Shown here: piece after piece, positions 35,725-43,310 of the stretch
Layout: the number at the start of each line of letters is the position of its first letter
How positions within the stretch are numbered: the stretch's first letter is position 1
Source: Mesorhizobium sp. M2D.F.Ca.ET.226.01.1.1
GTDB taxonomy: Bacteria > Pseudomonadota > Alphaproteobacteria > Rhizobiales > Rhizobiaceae
DNA length: 64,000 nucleotides
Assembly (NCBI RefSeq): GCF_004022705.2
Contig: NZ_RZOY02000006.1
Location: 94,943 to 158,942 of the forward strand
Reading direction: 5' to 3'
Notes under the pieces: generated by a model
Databases searched by the model: none
The model's input: only the letters and a program-made list of their open reading frames with translations
What the model was told of the DNA's origin: nothing
Made by a program: the position numbers and the translations under genes

Positions 35725-36498
35725 ATGCGCAAGCTTCTCGTCATCGGCATCGGCGCCGGCAATCCCGACCACATGACGGTCCAGGCCATCGACGGTCTGA
35801 ACCGCGCCGACGTGCTGTTCATTCCCGACAAGGGGGCGAAGAAGAACGATCTCGCCGATTTGCGCCGGCAGATCTGCGACCGCTTCGTGACCAACCCGAA
35901 ATCGCGTCGGGTCGAGTTCGATGTGCCGGTTCGGGCCGAGCCGACATCGTCCTACCGCGTGACCGTCGACGACTGGCACGAAGCGATCGCATCCATTTAT
36001 GAAGCCTTGATCCGCGACGAGTTGGCCGAAGACTCCTGCGGCGCGTTCCTGATCTGGGGCGACCCGTCGCTCTATGACAGCGCGCTGCGGATCCTCGAAC
36101 GCGTTCGCGTCAGAGCCAATGTCGGTTTCGAGCTCGAGGTCATTCCGGGCATCACGGCGATCCAGGCGCTCGCGGCGAGCCACGCGACCGCGCTCAACCG
36201 CATCGGCGATTCGATCCTGGTGACGACCGGCCGCCGGCTGACGGAGGAAGGCCTGCCCGCCAATGCCGGCTCGGCGGTGGTCATGCTCGACGGCAAATGC
36301 GCCTTCAACACGCTGGCCGACATGGATGTCTTCATCCACTGGGGCGCCTATCTGGGCACGCCGGACGAGATCACAATCTCCGGCCGGCTGGGCGATGTCG
36401 GCGCCGAAATCGAAAAGGTCCGAGAAGAAGCCCGGCGAAGGAAGGGCTGGATCATGGACACATATCTGCTGAGAAAACCCGGCGAGCCAGAAGAATAG
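35725..36498 (+). CDS. cobF: Precorrin-6A synthase (deacetylating), CobF
   Basis: SAM-dependent C-1 methyltransferase of the aerobic cobalamin pathway, converting precorrin-5 to precorrin-6A with loss of acetate. The 257-residue protein begins MRKLLVIGIGAGNPDHMTVQA (the SAM-binding G-x-G-x-G of tetrapyrrole methylases). It contains FIPDKGAKKNDLADLRRQIC, LIWGDPSLYDSALRI, and VIPGITAIQALAASHATALNRIG. It is alone here; other cob genes are not in the window. The 141-bp upstream gap shows no cobalamin riboswitch element. The ATG at 35725 begins the conserved domain. Confidence 0.95.
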   Translation: MRKLLVIGIGAGNPDHMTVQAIDGLNRADVLFIPDKGAKKNDLADLRRQICDRFVTNPKSRRVEFDVPVRAEPTSSYRVTVDDWHEAIASIYEALIRDELAEDSCGAFLIWGDPSLYDSALRILERVRVRANVGFELEVIPGITAIQALAASHATALNRIGDSILVTTGRRLTEEGLPANAGSAVVMLDGKCAFNTLADMDVFIHWGAYLGTPDEITISGRLGDVGAEIEKVREEARRRKGWIMDTYLLRKPGEPEE

Positions 36499-36503
36499 GC
36501 GCC

Positions 36504-36845
36504 TTACCCGGCATCAATCTCCGCCTGCAGCGCCTGCATATGGACGGCGGCGGCCGATGAAGCGGCGCGCTCTATCGCCCGAAACCGGCTGACGACCGCC
36601 AAACCGACCGATGTCAGTTGCGCGCCGCCGCCCTTCTTGCCGCCGGTCTGCGCAGAGACCAGCGGCTTGCCGAACACACGGTTCATGTCCTCGACCAGAT
36701 CCCAGGCATGCTTATAGGACATCTCCATGCCGCGCGCCGCTGCCGAGATCGAGCCGAAGGCGGCGATCTGCTCCAGAAGCTCGATCTTGCCCGGGCCGAT
36801 CCGGCCGTCGGGGTCGAGGTTTATCCGTAAGCTCAGCGATGGCAT
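36504..36845 (-). CDS. modE: ModE-type molybdate-responsive regulator, DNA-binding domain only
   Basis: A 113-residue winged-helix protein of the ModE N-terminal family (LysR-like HTH): LLEQIAAFGSISAAARGMEMSYKHAWDLVEDMNRVFGKPLV then TGGKKGGGAQLTSVGLAVV. The usual C-terminal Mop/TOBE molybdate-binding domain is absent, and the length fits the short class. A separate molbindin is encoded 2.9 kb away, across modABC. A 7-bp inverted repeat resembling a ModE box lies about 50 bp upstream of the start, suggesting autoregulation. It is convergent with cobF, with 5 bp between the stops. Confidence 0.9.
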   Translation of the reverse strand: MPSLSLRINLDPDGRIGPGKIELLEQIAAFGSISAAARGMEMSYKHAWDLVEDMNRVFGKPLVSAQTGGKKGGGAQLTSVGLAVVSRFRAIERAASSAAAVHMQALQAEIDAG

Positions 36846-36891
36846 GTCCTGTCCTCCGCGATCACGCCGAGATTATCCCTTCCCCGGCCAG

Positions 36892-36917
36892 ATCGCTATT
36901 CCAAATCAACATAGCGA
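36892..36917. promoter_or_regulatory. ModE-like operator upstream of modE
   Basis: TCGCTAT (36893-36899) and ATAGCGA (36911-36917) form a perfect inverted repeat with an 11-bp spacer. With the flanking base the left half reads ATCGCTAT, matching ModE half-sites. The site lies between modC and modE, 47 bp upstream of the modE start. Confidence 0.6.
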
Positions 36918-36930
36918 CATCGCTCATTCG

Positions 36931-38043
36931 TCAGCCATCCGCCTCGACCGACAGCCCGGCCCCGGTCGTCGCGCTGTCGAAGCTCACCGTCTTGATCACC
37001 GCGAAAACCTGACGGCCGAGCGACAGGCGAAGGGTGCGCTTCGACTGCTCGGTTATGCGCGCCAGCACGATGGCGCCGTTACAGTCGATGGCGATTTCCA
37101 CCGTCGGTTCTATGCCTGGCCTGACTGCGGCGATCGTTCCCGCCAATATGTTGAGCGCGCTGAGGCCGGTCGGCTGCTCGGTTGCGATCATGACGTCGCG
37201 GGCGCGGATGCGGAGCCGCACCGTGGCTCCGGCTGGCCGTGCCAGTCGCGGCACGCGTATCTCGCCGGCCTGAGAGCCGAGCACCGTCATGCCGAAAGCC
37301 TCGTCGTGATGCAGGACCTTAGTGTCGAGCACCGCCCCGCCTTCGCCGCGCTCTTCCGCCGGCAGCAAATCCAGCCGCTGCATGATCGCCTCGGTCGGAC
37401 CCGAGGCCACGACCTTGCCTTGCGCAAGCACCACGACGTCGCTCGCCAGCCGCGCCACCTCGGCGACGGAATGGCTGACATAGACGATCGGGATCTTCGT
37501 CTCGTCGCGCAGCCGCTCGACATAAGGCAGAATCTCGGCCTTGCGCGCCTCGTCGAGCGAGGCGAGCGGCTCGTCCATCAGAAGCAGTTTTGGGCTGGCA
37601 AGCAGGGCGCGGCCGATGGCAACGCGCTGTTTCTCGCCGCCCGACAGTCTCGCCGGCCGCCGGTCGAGCAGGTGACCGATGCCGAGCAGCTCGACCACCG
37701 CATCGATCTTGGCATAGCGCTCGGTAGATGGCGTGAACCAGCGGCCGTAGCGCAGATTGGCGGCGACGCTCATATGCGGGAACAGCCGCGCGTCCTGGAA
37801 CACCATGCCGATCCGCCGCTTGTGCATCGGCACGAATATGCGCGCATCGGTGTCGACCAGCACGCGCCCGTCGACCGCGATGCGGCCCTTGTCCGGCCGG
37901 ATCAGCCCGGCGATCAGATTGATCACCGTCGACTTGCCTGAGCCAGATGGCCCGAACAGCGCCGTCAGCCGGCCGGCGCTGTCGAATTTGGCTTCAACGG
38001 CGAAGTCTCCGAGCCGATGGTTGATATCGACCGAGAGCGTCAT
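36931..38043 (-). CDS. modC: Molybdate ABC transporter ATP-binding protein ModC
   Basis: ATPase of the molybdate importer, 370 residues. It has Walker A LFGPSGSGKSTVINLIAG, signature LSGGEKQRVAIGRALLASP, and Walker B LLLMDEPLASLD. A C-terminal Mop/TOBE extension follows (TVRLRIRARDVMIATEQPTGLSALNILAGTI). The start overlaps the modB stop by 4 bp. The order modA-modB-modC is canonical. Confidence 0.96.
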   Translation of the reverse strand: MTLSVDINHRLGDFAVEAKFDSAGRLTALFGPSGSGKSTVINLIAGLIRPDKGRIAVDGRVLVDTDARIFVPMHKRRIGMVFQDARLFPHMSVAANLRYGRWFTPSTERYAKIDAVVELLGIGHLLDRRPARLSGGEKQRVAIGRALLASPKLLLMDEPLASLDEARKAEILPYVERLRDETKIPIVYVSHSVAEVARLASDVVVLAQGKVVASGPTEAIMQRLDLLPAEERGEGGAVLDTKVLHHDEAFGMTVLGSQAGEIRVPRLARPAGATVRLRIRARDVMIATEQPTGLSALNILAGTIAAVRPGIEPTVEIAIDCNGAIVLARITEQSKRTLRLSLGRQVFAVIKTVSFDSATTGAGLSVEADG

Positions 38044-38744
38044 TCGATATCCATCCTCTGGCCGACCCGGCGCGCCAGGACTTCCGAGGCCACCAGCGCA
38101 ACCATCGAGATGCCGATCGAAATCAGTGTCAGCCGCAGCGCCCCGGCATCACCGCCCGGCACCTGCGTGAAGGTATAGATCGCCGAGGGCAGCGTCTGCG
38201 TTTCGTTGGGGATGTTGGAGACGAAGGTGATGGTGGCGCCGAACTCGCCCATCGCCTTGGCGAAGGAGAGGATCGCGCCGGCGATCAGGCCGGGCAGGAT
38301 CAGCGGCAGCGTGATGGTGGCGAACACCCAGAGCGGATTGGCGCCAAGCGTGCCGGCCGCCGCCTCGATTCTGCGGTCGACCGCCTCGATCGACAGCCGG
38401 ATGGCGCGCACCATCAGCGGAAAGCCCATCACGCCGCAGGCCAATGCCGCGCCCGTCCAGCGGAACGAAAAGACGATGCCGAAATGCTCGGCGAGGAAGA
38501 CGCCGGCCGGCCCGCGCCGGCCGAAACTGAGCAAGAGCAGGTAGCCGGTCACCACCGGCGGCAGGATCAGCGGCAGATGCACCAGCCCATTGAGTAGGGT
38601 CTTGCCCCAAAAGCGCCCCCGCGCGAGCAGCAGCGCGATCAGGATGCCGGGCGGCAGGCTGGCGATCATTGCTACCGTCGCCACCTTGATCGACAGCCGC
38701 ACCGCATTCCATTCGTCGGGAGTGAGGTCCAGCAGCCAGTTCAT
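38040..38744 (-). CDS. modB: Molybdate ABC transporter permease ModB
   Basis: Inner-membrane permease of 234 residues with about five hydrophobic segments and the EAA-type coupling motif (AAAGTLGANPLWVFATITLPLILPGL). FGATITFVSNIPNETQTLPSAIYTF is characteristic of ModB. It is translationally coupled to modC and follows modA by 19 bp. Confidence 0.96.
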   Translation of the reverse strand: MNWLLDLTPDEWNAVRLSIKVATVAMIASLPPGILIALLLARGRFWGKTLLNGLVHLPLILPPVVTGYLLLLSFGRRGPAGVFLAEHFGIVFSFRWTGAALACGVMGFPLMVRAIRLSIEAVDRRIEAAAGTLGANPLWVFATITLPLILPGLIAGAILSFAKAMGEFGATITFVSNIPNETQTLPSAIYTFTQVPGGDAGALRLTLISIGISMVALVASEVLARRVGQRMDIE

Positions 38745-38763
38745 ATGCGGTGTAAAGTCTTTC

Positions 38764-39558
38764 TCAGTTGCTCGGCGCGAGCACCGTAAAACCCTGTTCC
38801 TTGAAGAGTTCGGCGGCCTTGGCCGACTCGACGCACTTCAGGAAGGCAGCCGTATCCTTGTCTTTTGAATCCGCGGTCTGGGCAATCGGGTAGATGATCG
38901 GCGGATGCGAATCTTCCGGGAAGGTGCCGACGACCTTGACGCCCTTATCGGCATGCGCGTCGGTGGCATAGACAATGCCGAGCGGCGCCTCGCCGGTCGA
39001 CACCAGCTTCAACGCCGCGCGCACATTCTCAGCCTGCGCGACCTTGCCCTCGACCGACGACCAGACGCCCAGCGATTCCAGCGCCGCCTTGCCGTATTTG
39101 CCGGCCGGCACGGCCTTGAAATCGCCCATGGCGAGCTTGCCGTCGCCGATGAGCTTGGCAAGATCAAAACCCTTCTCGACCTTGGTCTCGACCTTGGAGT
39201 CCTTCGGAGCCACCAGCACGATCCGGTTGCCGAGCAGCTTCACTTCGGTATCAGGCTTGGTCAGCTTCTTGTCGGAGAGATATTTCATCCAGTCGAGGTC
39301 GGCCGACACGAAAATGTCGGCCGGCGCGCCGCCTTCGATCTGCTTGGCCAGGGCGGAGCTCGCCGCATAGGAAATGGTGGCGGCCTCGCCGACTTCCGGC
39401 TCGCAGGCCTTGTTGACCGCGTCGAGCGCGTCCTTGAGGCTGGCTGCGGCAAACACGATCACCTTGTCGTCGGCATGGGCCGCCGGCACCGCGGCCATCA
39501 GCATCGCCGTCAGACCGCCGACGGCGATCGCCTTCAATCCAAAACCCTTGCCCGTCAT
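38764..39558 (-). CDS. modA: Molybdate ABC transporter substrate-binding protein ModA
   Basis: Periplasmic molybdate-binding protein of 264 residues with the signal peptide MTGKGFGLKAIAVGGLTAML ending AAHA. Landmarks are VIVFAAASLKDALDAVNKACE (oxyanion-binding Ser), ISYAASSALAKQIEGGAPADIFVSADLDWM, and PLGIVYATDA. The ATG at 39558 is used because GGAGAG lies 5 nt upstream; the longer frame would run through the operator region. First gene of modABC, divergent from the molbindin gene. Confidence 0.96.
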   Translation of the reverse strand: MTGKGFGLKAIAVGGLTAMLMAAVPAAHADDKVIVFAAASLKDALDAVNKACEPEVGEAATISYAASSALAKQIEGGAPADIFVSADLDWMKYLSDKKLTKPDTEVKLLGNRIVLVAPKDSKVETKVEKGFDLAKLIGDGKLAMGDFKAVPAGKYGKAALESLGVWSSVEGKVAQAENVRAALKLVSTGEAPLGIVYATDAHADKGVKVVGTFPEDSHPPIIYPIAQTADSKDKDTAAFLKCVESAKAAELFKEQGFTVLAPSN

Positions 39559-39603
39559 CAAATCTCTCCATGGTATCGAAATCCGTACGGCCCAAAGCCT
39601 TGG

Positions 39604-39628
39604 ATCGATATATCCGGATGAACATAAC
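39604..39628. promoter_or_regulatory. ModE operator between modA and the molbindin gene
   Basis: ATCGATATAT at 39604-39613, an 8-bp spacer, and ACATAAC at 39622-39628 have the same half-sites and spacing as the known Escherichia coli modA operator (ATCGTTATAT, 8 bp, ACATAAC, recalled from literature). It is 46-70 bp upstream of the modA start and about 98 bp upstream of the molbindin start, so it may control both directions. Confidence 0.75.
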
Positions 39629-39725
39629 AAGGAAAGGCTTTTTGCCGGTCGTGGCGTTATGCGCCAGCATGATTCCAGCCTACGGTGAGAACGAAACGGC
39701 ACAGCAAAGATCAACGGAGAGACGC

Positions 39726-39935
39726 ATGAAGATCAGCGCCCGCAACATCCTCAAGGGCAAGGTCACCGAAATCGTCAAGGGAGCCACCACCTCGCATGTC
39801 CGGATCGACATCGGCGGCGGCGTCATCGTCACCGCGTCGATCACCAACGAGGCGGTCGCCGACCTCGCGCTCGAGAAAGGCAAGCAGGCCTATGCTGTGA
39901 TCAAAGCTTCGGACGTCATGGTCGGGATGGACTGA
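39726..39935 (+). CDS. Molbindin (single Mop/TOBE molybdate-binding protein)
   Basis: A 69-residue Mop-fold protein: MKISARNILKGKVTEIVKGATTSHVRIDIGGGVIVTASITNEAVADLALEKGKQAYAVIKASDVM-type sequence, here starting at the ATG at 39726 with GGAGAG 5 nt upstream. Molbindins assemble as hexamers that store or sense molybdate in the cytosol. It is divergent from modABC and convergent with thyA. Because the modE gene product lacks a Mop domain, this protein may act with it as a molybdate sensor, or may simply buffer molybdate. In-frame ATGs extend 36 codons upstream but are unlikely starts. Confidence 0.88.
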   Translation: MKISARNILKGKVTEIVKGATTSHVRIDIGGGVIVTASITNEAVADLALEKGKQAYAVIKASDVMVGMD

Positions 39936-39949
39936 GCCGGTGAGGCTCA
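39933..39949. terminator. Small hairpin between molbindin and thyA stops
   Basis: TGAGCC-GGTGA-GGCTCA forms a 6-bp hairpin in the 15-bp gap between convergent genes and includes the molbindin stop codon. There is no T-run, so terminator activity is uncertain. Confidence 0.3.
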
Positions 39950-39950
39950 C

Positions 39951-40745
39951 TCATACCGCGATCGGCGCTTTAATGTTCGCATCCGCGAAATAATTCTCGA
40001 GCCGGAAATCCTCGAAACGGAAGGCGAAAAGGTCCTTCACGTCCGGGTTGATCCACATCGTCGGCAAGGCTTTGGGGGTGCGCCGTATCTGCTCGCGCGC
40101 CTGCTCGAAATGGTTCGAATAAAGATGCGCGTCGCCGAGCGTGTGGACGAAGTCGCCGGGCTTCAGCCCGGTGACCTGCGCCACCATCATGGTCAGCAAG
40201 GCGTAGGAAGCGATGTTGAACGGCACGCCGAGGAAGATGTCGCCCGAGCGCTGGTAAAGCTGGCAGGAGAGCCTGCCTTCCGAGACATAGAACTGGAACA
40301 GGCAATGGCAGGGCGGCAGCGCCATCTCCTCCACCTCGGCCGGGTTCCAGGCCGAGACGATCAGCCGGCGCGAGTTGGGATTCCGGCGTATCTCCTTCAA
40401 AAGCCCTGCGATCTGGTCGATCTCGCCGCCATGCCCGTCCGGCCATGAGCGCCACTGCTTGCCGTAGACCGGGCCGAGATCGCCGTTCTCGTCGGCCCAT
40501 TCGTCCCAGATGCTGACGCCGTTGTCGTTGAGATATTTGATGTTGGTGTCACCGGCCAGGAACCACAAGAGCTCGTGGATGATCGACTTCAGATGCAGCT
40601 TCTTCGTCGTCGTGACCGGAAAGCCGCGCGAAAGATCGAAGCGCATCTGGTAGCCGAACACCGAGCGTGTTCCGGTTCCCGTGCGGTCGCCGCGGTCGGT
40701 GCCGTTCTCCAGCACATGCTTCAACAGGTCGAGATATTGGCGCAT
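39951..40745 (-). CDS. thyA: Thymidylate synthase ThyA
   Basis: Folate-dependent methylation of dUMP to dTMP. The 264-residue protein carries the catalytic cysteine in [13 protein letters not shown], the dUMP-binding arginines in [10 protein letters not shown] and [21 protein letters not shown], and [12 protein letters not shown]. It begins [15 protein letters not shown] and has the normal short-class length. It shares the folate cycle with the folA gene 5.4 kb away on the same strand. Confidence 0.97.
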   Translation of the reverse strand: MRQYLDLLKHVLENGTDRGDRTGTGTRSVFGYQMRFDLSRGFPVTTTKKLHLKSIIHELLWFLAGDTNIKYLNDNGVSIWDEWADENGDLGPVYGKQWRSWPDGHGGEIDQIAGLLKEIRRNPNSRRLIVSAWNPAEVEEMALPPCHCLFQFYVSEGRLSCQLYQRSGDIFLGVPFNIASYALLTMMVAQVTGLKPGDFVHTLGDAHLYSNHFEQAREQIRRTPKALPTMWINPDVKDLFAFRFEDFRLENYFADANIKAPIAV

Positions 40746-40890
40746 CAGCTCTGCCTCGATTCGGGCTTACAGCCGATCATACCCGACTGTCAGCCAGTCG
40801 AACACCGCAAAGCAGGCAGCAAATATGGACCCACGTCGATAGATCCGCAGCGCCGGCACGGTTTCGCGCCGGCCGCCGGGCAACTATGTC

Positions 40891-41202
40891 CTACAGGGAG
40901 CCGAGTTTGCCGAGATCCTTGGCGACCAGATAATAGAAGGTCACGCGGCTCTTGGTGTTGTCCGCTTGCATCGCCTTGCAGGTCTTCTCGATCGACGCGT
41001 TGGCCTTGGCGGCATCCGCGATGCCGAGCTTCTTGCCGATCCAGTTCTCGCGGACACGGTCGAGTTCCTTCGGATCGGTGCAGGATACCAGCGAGGAATC
41101 GCGGTTCCGGAGCGCAATGCCCAGATGCTTGACGATCTTGTCGACCGCGTCGGCGCTGGCGCCGGCGTCGTATTTCTTCACGTCCGCTAGATAGTCGGCC
41201 AT
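40891..41202 (-). CDS. DUF2853 family small protein
   Basis: About 103 residues, starting MADYLADVKKYDAGASADAVDKIVKHLGIAL and ending YYLVAKDLGKLGSL, with the family pattern of DUF2853. The ATG at 41202 follows a GGGGAAG ribosome-binding site; the longer frame is not homologous. It is helical and charged, with no signal peptide, so it is probably cytosolic. Function is unknown. It is divergent from the tmRNA gene. Confidence 0.8.
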   Translation of the reverse strand: MADYLADVKKYDAGASADAVDKIVKHLGIALRNRDSSLVSCTDPKELDRVRENWIGKKLGIADAAKANASIEKTCKAMQADNTKSRVTFYYLVAKDLGKLGSL

Positions 41203-41399
41203 CAAACTTCCCCTCGTCGGCGCCGCGAATCCGGTCGATGAGGGTTGCGGCGCGTTGCGCAACTTGTGCACTAGGTCAGAGACTCCTCACCGTGAGCGAG
41301 ATTTGATTGAGTGGACGCGCAAGTCAACCCTTGGCTGCACAGTTTGGCATAACTGGATAAGCGCCGGTTTGGCCTTTCTTTTTCCCTCATCGCTCCCTA

Positions 41400-41735
41400 T
41401 ATTCGCTTCGTCGGCTTGACCGACTATGGCGATAAACAGGCGATGAAATAAGCCGTTCGGACCCGGGGGCGGTACCCGGCGCCTCCACCAAAAACCGCTC
41501 TGGCTGACGGAGCGGCTTTTGCTGGGGGCGAAATAGGATCGACGAAGGTGTAAAGATCGTACTTTCGCCCGGCATTGTACCACCGTAATCGGGCTAAACT
41601 TATAGTTGCCAACGACAACTATGCGGAAGCTCGTCTCGCTGCTTAATGCGGCGCGAACGCTTCAAATCAAGTCCTAGCGGTTCGCACTTCTAGGCGGGGT
41701 TCGGAGGTACCTGGCAACAGAAACCTCCACCTTCC
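41400..41735 (+). ncRNA. ssrA: Two-piece (circularly permuted) tmRNA gene
   Basis: Ribosome-rescue RNA in the permuted layout of alphaproteobacteria. The acceptor piece ends CGCCTCC-ACCA at 41490. A 33-nt spacer hairpin (CCGCTC / GAGCGG) follows. The coding piece begins GGGGGCG at 41524. CGCCTCC and GGGGGCG pair as the seven-base acceptor stem, with a G-U pair at the third position, the alanine identity element. The tag frame at 41608-41646 reads ANDNYAEARLAA then stop. An 8-nt complementarity (CTTCGTCG at 41405, CGACGAAG at 41540) joins the pieces. The T-stem CCGGG / CCCGG encloses GGCGGTA rather than a TTCGA loop. Outer ends are approximate. Confidence 0.95.
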
Positions 41736-41847
41736 CCTTTTCGCTTCTTTCCCAATCAACCGATCGGCCAAGGCTCGTCCGGCGCTTGATGCCGGTCGAG
41801 GAACGGGTGCGCTTCGTCATCGATCAAACGGGTTTGCAATAGATATG

Positions 41848-41875
41848 AAAAAGGCCGGGCAAACCCGGCCTTTTT
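41848..41875. terminator. Bidirectional terminator between ssrA and the MFS gene
   Basis: AAAAAGGCCGGG-CAAA-CCCGGCCTTTTT is a perfect hairpin with a five-base T-run in both directions, sitting between the tmRNA gene and the convergent transporter gene. Confidence 0.92.
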
Positions 41876-41892
41876 CAATGCTTTGATCCGCC

Positions 41893-43098
41893 TTACTCCG
41901 CCGGCGCTTCTACCGCTTCGCGCGCGCGGCCGAGCGTCAGCTTGGCCAGTGTGAACGAGATCACCGCGCAGAGCGTGATGCCGGCCACCATCGGCAGCGG
42001 CGTGCCATCGAAGAAGATGCCGGCGACACCCATGGCCAGCGCGCCGATGGCGAAATGCAGCGTGCCCATCAGCGCCGAGGCCGTGCCGGCGATCTCGCCA
42101 TGCTCTTCCATGGCCAGCACCGAGGTGGTCGGAATGACCAGGCCAAGGAAGCCGTAGCCGATGAAGAGCAGCGCCGCCATCACGTCGAGCCGATCGACGC
42201 CCGACGCCATGATAGCGAACAGCGCCACCATCACCGTGGCATAGCCGGTGACCGCCACCCAGACGACGCGCTTCAGCCCGAAACGATCGGCCAGCAGCCC
42301 GGTCAGCTGCGACATGCCGATGAAGGCAACCGCGTTGATCGAGAAGAACACGCTGTAGACCGACGGCGATAGGCCGTAATGGTCGATCAGGATGAAGGAC
42401 GAGCTCGACAGATAGACGAAGAAGCTCGCAATGCCGAAGCCCGCGATCGCCACAAGGCCGAGGAAGTTGCGGTCTCCCATCAGGTAGCGATAGCCAGCCA
42501 GGGCAGTGCCGAAGGACGAATTGGCGCGCTCCTCAACCGACCGCGTCTCCTTGAGCGAGGTGGCAAGCAGGATTGTGGCCAAAGCCGCGGCACCCGTCAC
42601 CGTCCAGAACACGGCGCGCCAACCAAAACTCTCGATGATCTGGCTGCCGGTCAGCGGCGCGAGGATCGGCGACACCGAGAACACCAGCATCAGAAGCGAC
42701 ATCAGCTTGGCGGCCTCGTTGCCGGTGTGCAGGTCGCGCACGATGGCGCGCGGCACGGCCATGCCGGCGCTAGCGCCGAGGCCCTGCAGGAAGCGGAAAG
42801 CGATCAGCCACTCGATGTTCGGCGCCATGGCCGAACCGACACCGCCGACCATGAACAGCGCGAGACCCGCGTAAAGCGGCACCTTGCGCCCGACCATGTC
42901 GGAGATCGGGCCGACGACGATCTGACCGAAACCCATCGACAGGAAGAAGATCAACAGGCTCATCTGCACGGCGGCGGTGCCGGCATGCAGGTCCTGGCCG
43001 ATCGAAGGCAGCGCGGGCAGATACATATCGATCGCGAACGGGCCAATTGCGGACAACAAGCCGAGCACGACCGCAATGCGGAGGAATTTGGGACTCAT
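41893..43098 (-). CDS. MFS multidrug efflux transporter, Bcr/CflA type
   Basis: A 401-residue proton-coupled drug exporter with about twelve hydrophobic segments. The N-terminal IGPFAIDMYLPALPSIGQDL and motif A in MGFGQIVVGPISDMVGRKVPLYAG are typical of the Bcr/CflA subfamily. PRAIVRDLHTGNEAAKLMSLLMLVFSVSPILAPLTG is a further landmark. The ATG at 43098 begins the conserved region; an upstream frame adds 64 unlikely residues. It is divergent from a TetR gene with a perfect palindrome between them, so it is probably derepressed by a drug-like ligand. Substrates are unknown. Confidence 0.92.
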   Translation of the reverse strand: MSPKFLRIAVVLGLLSAIGPFAIDMYLPALPSIGQDLHAGTAAVQMSLLIFFLSMGFGQIVVGPISDMVGRKVPLYAGLALFMVGGVGSAMAPNIEWLIAFRFLQGLGASAGMAVPRAIVRDLHTGNEAAKLMSLLMLVFSVSPILAPLTGSQIIESFGWRAVFWTVTGAAALATILLATSLKETRSVEERANSSFGTALAGYRYLMGDRNFLGLVAIAGFGIASFFVYLSSSSFILIDHYGLSPSVYSVFFSINAVAFIGMSQLTGLLADRFGLKRVVWVAVTGYATVMVALFAIMASGVDRLDVMAALLFIGYGFLGLVIPTTSVLAMEEHGEIAGTASALMGTLHFAIGALAMGVAGIFFDGTPLPMVAGITLCAVISFTLAKLTLGRAREAVEAPAE

Positions 43099-43193
43099 GG
43101 TAAGGCTCTTTTCGGATCTGGTTGCCGCCGCGAAATGCCGGCGTCTGAACCCAGGACGTTCCATCCCGCGGAAATCCGACATCTGAGGACGAG

Positions 43194-43220
43194 TGTGTTC
43201 GTCTCGTAAGAACGAACACA
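43194..43220. promoter_or_regulatory. Candidate TetR operator
   Basis: TGTGTTCGT / ACGAACACA is a perfect 9-bp inverted repeat with a 9-bp spacer, between the divergent MFS and TetR genes. It lies 91 bp from the TetR start and 96 bp from the MFS start. Confidence 0.75.
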
Positions 43221-43310
43221 TCCGTTTTCGCAGCGCGGACTTCCCTCTTGTTGTGTCCACAAATTTAGACAGCCTTGTCCAATTCGTCAATCACAGCTAT
43301 ATAGATTTTC

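Noticed and set aside
41287..41618. Minus-strand small ORFs over the tmRNA
   Set aside because: They overlap the well-supported ssrA gene and have no homology pattern.
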